In this document: positions 15,189 to 18,869 of the stretch, piece by piece
Numbering within the stretch: position 1 is the first letter of the stretch
Layout: each line of letters begins with the position of its first letter
Assembly: GCA_002685815.1 (NCBI GenBank)
Contig: NYYM01000017.1
Location: 1-18,869, forward strand
DNA length: 18,869 bases
Source of the DNA: Dehalococcoidales bacterium
GTDB taxonomy: Bacteria; Chloroflexota; Dehalococcoidia; Dehalococcoidales; UBA2162
Direction: 5' to 3'
Position numbers and translations under genes: made by a program
Notes under the pieces: model-generated
The model's input: the letters and a program-made list of their open reading frames with translations, nothing else
Told to the model about the DNA's origin: nothing
Database searches by the model: none

Positions 15189-15211
15189 CCGTTTCCATCT
15201 TGTGAAACAGG
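15189..15211 (+). terminator. Weak hairpin after the methyltransferase-like gene
   Basis: Directly after the stop codon, CCGTTTC and GAAACAGG pair with one bulged A around an 8-nt loop, then a pyrimidine-rich CCCTCTCTTTGT follows. This is at best a weak terminator in the 195-nt gap before truB. I see no gene in that gap. Confidence 0.25.
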
Positions 15212-15334
15212 CCCCTCTCTTTGTATCCGGATGGTGAGCTATCGAAAAGCCACCGGCCGTCTATCTCTCCCCTCCGATGAGGGTTCTTTCCTCAAATATC
15301 ATTCCGAGGAATCCTTCTTTTTGGAAGAGGATAG

Positions 15335-15364
15335 GGGACAAAAGAGGGTAAAATTTGATAAAAT
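15335..15364 (+). promoter_or_regulatory. Possible truB promoter
   Basis: GGGACA (15335-15340, 4/6 to -35) and TAAAAT (15359-15364, 5/6 to -10) are separated by 18 nt just upstream of truB. The leader would be only about 13 nt but would include the GAGG ribosome site. Confidence 0.3.
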
Positions 15365-15383
15365 AACCTCGCGAGGATCAGCT

Positions 15384-16313
15384 ATGAACGGCATTTTCAA
15401 TATTGATAAGCCCTCTGGACCGACCTCTTTTGACATAGTGTCGAAAGTCAGGAAACTCAGCTGCGAGCGGCGCGTCGGACACGCCGGCACCCTTGACCCA
15501 ACAGCTACGGGAGTTCTACCCGTTTGTCTCGGCCAAGGAACGCGTGTTATCGAATTCCTGGTCGATACTACCAAGTTTTATCGGGCTGTGATTGAACTGG
15601 GGGTGGCTACGGACACCTACGATGCCGCCGGCGTCGTTACCCTGCAGAGTGACTCTTCCGGAGTCAGCCGGGCCCAGTTAGATTCGGAGCTTGCCTCTTT
15701 TTCCGGTTCCATCGAGCAGGTACCTCCCCTGTATAGCGCTCTGAAGCACCAAGGTAAACCCCTCTACGAACTGGCCCGGGCCGGCATTATCGTTGAGATG
15801 AAAAGCCGCCCGGTCACAATCCATAGCCTGGAGCTTGTAGACTGGCAGCCGCCGCTGGTGACTGTGGAGGTAGTCTGCGGTAAGGGTACCTATATCCGGT
15901 CCCTGGCTCATGATCTGGGGCAAAACCTGGGGTGCGGGGCCCATCTGAAGAACCTGGTCCGCTTGAGGTGTGGTCCTTTTGATATAAAAGACGCAGTTTC
16001 GATACCTGAACTTGAGAACGCCTTCCGCTATGGTTACTGGCAGCAGTTTGTTTACCCCATAGATTCCGTCTTTTCACATTGGACAGCCGTAGTCGTCAGT
16101 GATGATGCCGGAGTGGATATAAGGAGCGGACGGCCACTGGTTTTAGAGAATGAGAGCCAAAATCAGCCGGGGAGCGATTCGACCCAGCCCGCTTCAGGCA
16201 TTTCGTCCGCTGAACATCACTGCCGTGCTTATGCCCTTGACGGACGCTTCCTGGCAGTCCTCCACTTCGACCCTGAAAAAGGGCATTGGCGCCCTCAAAA
16301 GGTATTTGTGTAG
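15384..16313 (+). CDS. truB: tRNA pseudouridine(55) synthase
   Basis: A 309-residue TruB that makes pseudouridine 55 in the T-loop of tRNAs. It begins MNGIFNIDKPSGPTSFD and has the catalytic VGHAGTLDPTATGVLP motif with Asp38. Further family segments are PPLYSALKHQGKPLYELAR and CGKGTYIRSLAHDLG. A PUA-like C-terminal region (about 220-309) contains a low-complexity Ser/Gln/Pro insert near 262-278 (NESQNQPGSDSTQPASG). The start is ATG 15384, with GAGG 7 nt upstream; the frame is open back to 15231, but the extra 51 residues have no family similarity and no ribosome site. The usual partner rpsO is not downstream. Confidence 0.95.
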   Translation: MNGIFNIDKPSGPTSFDIVSKVRKLSCERRVGHAGTLDPTATGVLPVCLGQGTRVIEFLVDTTKFYRAVIELGVATDTYDAAGVVTLQSDSSGVSRAQLDSELASFSGSIEQVPPLYSALKHQGKPLYELARAGIIVEMKSRPVTIHSLELVDWQPPLVTVEVVCGKGTYIRSLAHDLGQNLGCGAHLKNLVRLRCGPFDIKDAVSIPELENAFRYGYWQQFVYPIDSVFSHWTAVVVSDDAGVDIRSGRPLVLENESQNQPGSDSTQPASGISSAEHHCRAYALDGRFLAVLHFDPEKGHWRPQKVFV

Positions 16314-16354
16314 CCAAGCTCGGGATTTTGACCAATATCAATGACGGAGAGACC

Positions 16355-16383
16355 TTGACAGGATAGACGTAATTGGCTATAGT
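16355..16383 (+). promoter_or_regulatory. Near-consensus sigma-70-type promoter upstream of the glycosyltransferase operon
   Basis: TTGACA (16355-16360), a 17-nt spacer, and TATAGT (16378-16383, 5/6) make the best promoter match in the window. The start point would be near 16390, leaving a leader of about 147 nt before the glycosyltransferase ATG. Confidence 0.65.
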
Positions 16384-16389
16384 TCCAAC

Positions 16390-16470
16390 GGTGGTAGAAA
16401 GGATTTACGAATCAGCTTTCTTCCTACCTGGTGATCAAACCCCGGCCACGCCGGGGGTTAGTTTTGGTCT
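16390..16470 (+). ncRNA. Candidate structured leader or small RNA upstream of the glycosyltransferase
   Basis: From the predicted start point, the RNA can fold a first hairpin: GGT/AGAAAG (16393-16401) with CTTTCT (16416-16421) and ACC (16426-16428), capped by GATT-TACG-AATC. A second GC-rich hairpin at 16440-16456 follows, then a U-containing tail. The layout of promoter, hairpin and terminator within about 80 nt fits either a small RNA or an attenuated leader. No known riboswitch consensus or tRNA-like shape is recognised. Confidence 0.4.
16440..16466 (+). terminator. Terminator-like GC hairpin
   Basis: CCCCGGC (16440-16446) and GCCGGGG (16450-16456) form a perfect 7-bp stem with a 3-nt CAC loop, followed by GTTAGTTTTGG. 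The U tract is interrupted, so strength is uncertain. It could end truB transcripts, a short RNA, or attenuate the downstream operon. Confidence 0.55.
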
Positions 16471-16536
16471 TCTTCATGGTCGATCCTGTAGTAAAAAGAG
16501 AGGGCAGTTACGCACTAAGGCAAGGTTAAGACTGAC

Positions 16537-17658
16537 ATGAAAATAGCACTGGTCTCACCTTATGACTTTGCTTACCCCGGTGGTGTCGTTAACCATATCG
16601 AATCACTGGAGCGCTATCTTACCCGGATGGACCACCAGGTAAAGGTCATCGCTCCCGCGTCCAAGGCCGTCACTGCTTTTGGCGACCGTTTTATACCAAT
16701 CGGCAAACCCCGTCCGATTCCCAGCAGCGGATCTATCCTTCGCATCACTTTATCGCTAAGGCTAGGCTCAACCATTAAAGCTATTCTCGAACGTGAGAAA
16801 TTCGATATTGTCCATCTTCATGAGCCTTTTATGCCGATGCTGTGCAGCGCCATGCTCCGGTTTTCAAATGCGGTCAATATAGGCACATTTCACGCTTGTG
16901 ACGGCAGACCGGGATATGAATTTGGCAAGCCCATTGGTACTATTATATTGAAGAGACGACAGAACAAACTCAACGGCAAGATTGCCGTGTCACAACCGGC
17001 TATGAAATATGCCAGCAAATATGTTCCCGGCAACTATGATATCATCCCAAACGGCATTGAAATAGAGCGTTTCTCTCCCGACGTAGCTCCAATCGAGGAA
17101 TTTTGCGATGGAAAGCAAAATATCGTCTTCCTCGGGCGTTTGGAACGCCGCAAAGGCTTGAGATATCTGCTTAAAGCCTATCAGCAGGTCAAGCAGGAAA
17201 TCCCAGAATCCCGGCTGGTTGTGGTCGGCCTCGGCGACAGGCCGCGGAAACAACATGAGAGATGGATAAAGCAGAACGAGTTGCAGGATGTTGTCTTTGT
17301 CGGCTACGCCAGCGAAGAATTGAAACCCCGGTACTACAGAACGGCTGATGTCTTTTGTGCTCCGAACACCGGCCACGAGAGCTTCGGCATTGTCCTGGTG
17401 GAAGCGATGACCATGGGGACACCGATCGTCGCCAGCAACATAGAGGGCTACGCCAGTGTGCTGACTCACGGGGAGGAAGGATTGCTGGTACCACCCAAGA
17501 ACGTTGGTGAATTGGCTCAGGCCCTGATTACCCTTTTAAAAGACAAATCGTTGCGGCAGCAAATGGGAGCCAAGGGCAGAGTTACCGCCGAGCAGTATGG
17601 CTGGGAAAGTATTGCCCAGAAAATCTTCGATCATTATGTCAGGGTGCTCAAAGGATAA
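16537..17658 (+). CDS. GT4 glycosyltransferase, PimA-like
   Basis: A 373-residue GT-B retaining glycosyltransferase similar to phosphatidyl-myo-inositol mannosyltransferase PimA, a peripheral membrane enzyme that uses a sugar nucleotide (GDP-mannose in actinobacteria). Visible are the N-terminal glycine loop YPGGVVNHI (13-21), IPSSGSILRI in the place of the PimA IPYNGSVARL-type segment, HLHEP (93-97), GTFHA with His119, PNGIEIERF (171-179), GRLERRKG (Arg201, Lys206) and the E-x7-E motif ESFGIVLVE (281-289). ATG start; the ribosome site is weak (AAGGT, 10 nt). A CDP-alcohol phosphatidyltransferase follows after 61 nt, so the acceptor is probably an inositol-type phospholipid, an inference. Other GT4 acceptors cannot be excluded. 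Confidence 0.88.
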   Translation: MKIALVSPYDFAYPGGVVNHIESLERYLTRMDHQVKVIAPASKAVTAFGDRFIPIGKPRPIPSSGSILRITLSLRLGSTIKAILEREKFDIVHLHEPFMPMLCSAMLRFSNAVNIGTFHACDGRPGYEFGKPIGTIILKRRQNKLNGKIAVSQPAMKYASKYVPGNYDIIPNGIEIERFSPDVAPIEEFCDGKQNIVFLGRLERRKGLRYLLKAYQQVKQEIPESRLVVVGLGDRPRKQHERWIKQNELQDVVFVGYASEELKPRYYRTADVFCAPNTGHESFGIVLVEAMTMGTPIVASNIEGYASVLTHGEEGLLVPPKNVGELAQALITLLKDKSLRQQMGAKGRVTAEQYGWESIAQKIFDHYVRVLKG

Positions 17659-17719
17659 TCGGTGGGAAATAAATCACGGGATTCTTTAGCGGCGTCGATT
17701 TCAGTTCTGATAACCGGAA

Positions 17720-18379
17720 GTGGAAGTTGACTTGGATAATCAGACTTTTATGCACCAGAAACAACGGCCGGTGACGAAACGGGCAGAATTCCGCAAGACG
17801 GCGGAGGACTATCTCACCCGATTGGTAGTCCGGCTTCTGGCGAAAACGCCCGTGACACCAAATGCCATGACCTGGATCGGATTTTCAATAACTCTGGGGG
17901 CCGGAGTCCTTATCATCACCGAACACCTTCTTGCGGCTGGTTTCGTGGTGCTTTTTGCCGGCTTCTTTGATATGCTGGACGGAGCGCTGGCCCGCGGTAC
18001 CGACCGGGTTACCCGGTTCGGAGCTATTCTTGACTCCACGCTTGACCGTTTTTCTGAGGCGGCGTTACTGCTCAGTGTTTTGTCCATATACGCCGTCAGG
18101 GCAACAGAACAATCGACACCTGTAATTCTGATTGTTGGGTTTGCCTTGGTTGGGTCGCTGCTGGTAAGTTATATCAGGGCCAAAGCGGAGGCAATGGGCC
18201 TGGAGTGCACGGTAGGATTTTTCACCCGCCCGGAGAGGGTAGTTGTACTGGCAATAGGCCTGATGCTAAGCCGGATCAATTATGCTTTTCTGGTCGCTGC
18301 TCTAAGTATAATTGTTCTGTTCAGCTTTATTACGGTCAGCCAGAGGTTGCTTCACGTCTGGCGTCAAACAAAGAATTAG
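17720..18379 (+). CDS. CDP-alcohol phosphatidyltransferase (possibly phosphatidylinositol-phosphate synthase)
   Basis: A 219-residue integral membrane enzyme that joins a CDP-linked lipid and an alcohol. The full family motif DxxDGxxARx8Gx3Dx3D is intact at 84-109 (FDMLDGALAR, then Gly101, Asp105, Asp109). About six membrane helices are seen, near 48-68, 70-90, 112-130, 135-158, 176-192 and 195-212. The size and the neighbouring PimA-like gene favour a PI-phosphate or archaetidylinositol-phosphate-type synthase, but PgsA-like or other substrates are possible. The start is uncertain: GTG 17720, TTG 17732 and ATG 17750 are all in frame and none has a strong Shine-Dalgarno. purA follows after 21 nt. 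Confidence 0.88.
   Translation: MEVDLDNQTFMHQKQRPVTKRAEFRKTAEDYLTRLVVRLLAKTPVTPNAMTWIGFSITLGAGVLIITEHLLAAGFVVLFAGFFDMLDGALARGTDRVTRFGAILDSTLDRFSEAALLLSVLSIYAVRATEQSTPVILIVGFALVGSLLVSYIRAKAEAMGLECTVGFFTRPERVVVLAIGLMLSRINYAFLVAALSIIVLFSFITVSQRLLHVWRQTKN

Positions 18380-18869
<490 letters not shown>

Noticed and set aside
15231..15383. In-frame 51-residue N-terminal extension of truB
   Set aside because: No similarity to TruB, no ribosome site, whereas ATG 15384 has GAGG at 7 nt and begins the family sequence.
16390..16470. tRNA or tRNA-like gene upstream of the glycosyltransferase
   Set aside because: No acceptor stem, anticodon arm or T-loop consensus can be laid out on either strand.

Overview
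This window looks like a chromosomal segment of an anaerobic bacterium, most likely Chloroflexota of the Dehalococcoidia type. That placement is my inference. It rests on moderate GC, a short IF2 of 616 residues, an oxygen-sensitive CoA-dehydratase activase system beside plsX and a thioredoxin system, and a PimA-like glycosyltransferase next to a CDP-alcohol phosphatidyltransferase. There are no rRNA or tRNA genes, insertion sequences or CRISPR arrays. A broken, AT-richer gene fragment sits at the left edge.

Layout. (1) 2-256: 3' remnant of an unrecognised gene with an in-frame TAG. (2) 307-2027, minus strand: a two-gene unit encoding a Gate-domain membrane protein followed by an HpcH/HpaI-type aldolase. 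(3) 2140-2772, plus strand: rplY (L25/Ctc), divergent from unit 2 across a 112-bp region with two extended -10 promoters. (4) 9636 down to 2817, minus strand: eight tightly packed genes with overlaps or gaps of 9 nt or less. Their order is M20 amidohydrolase, two paralogous DUF2229-type CoA-dehydratase-like proteins, BcrA/D-type activase ATPase, plsX, trxA, a small thioredoxin-fold protein, trxB. The unit ends at a hairpin plus U-rich tail.

(5) 9846-13827, plus strand: nusA, ylxR (rnpM), infB, rbfA. rimP and the L7Ae-like ylxQ gene, often found in this cluster, are absent. A promoter, a perfect 12-bp palindrome and an intrinsic terminator all lie in the nusA leader, which suggests attenuation. 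(6) 13983-16313, plus strand: a two-domain methyltransferase-like protein, then truB. (7) 16355-18869, plus strand: a near-consensus promoter, a structured leader ending in a GC-rich hairpin, a PimA-like GT4 glycosyltransferase, a CDP-alcohol phosphatidyltransferase and the 5' part of purA.

How the parts fit. Block 5 plus truB is a transcription/translation-factor cluster. Block 7 suggests synthesis and glycosylation of an inositol-type phospholipid. Block 4 is the most unusual part. A split activase/dehydratase-like Fe-S ATPase system shares a translationally coupled transcript with phosphate acyltransferase PlsX and a full thioredoxin/thioredoxin-reductase pair. Its substrate cannot be read from the sequence.
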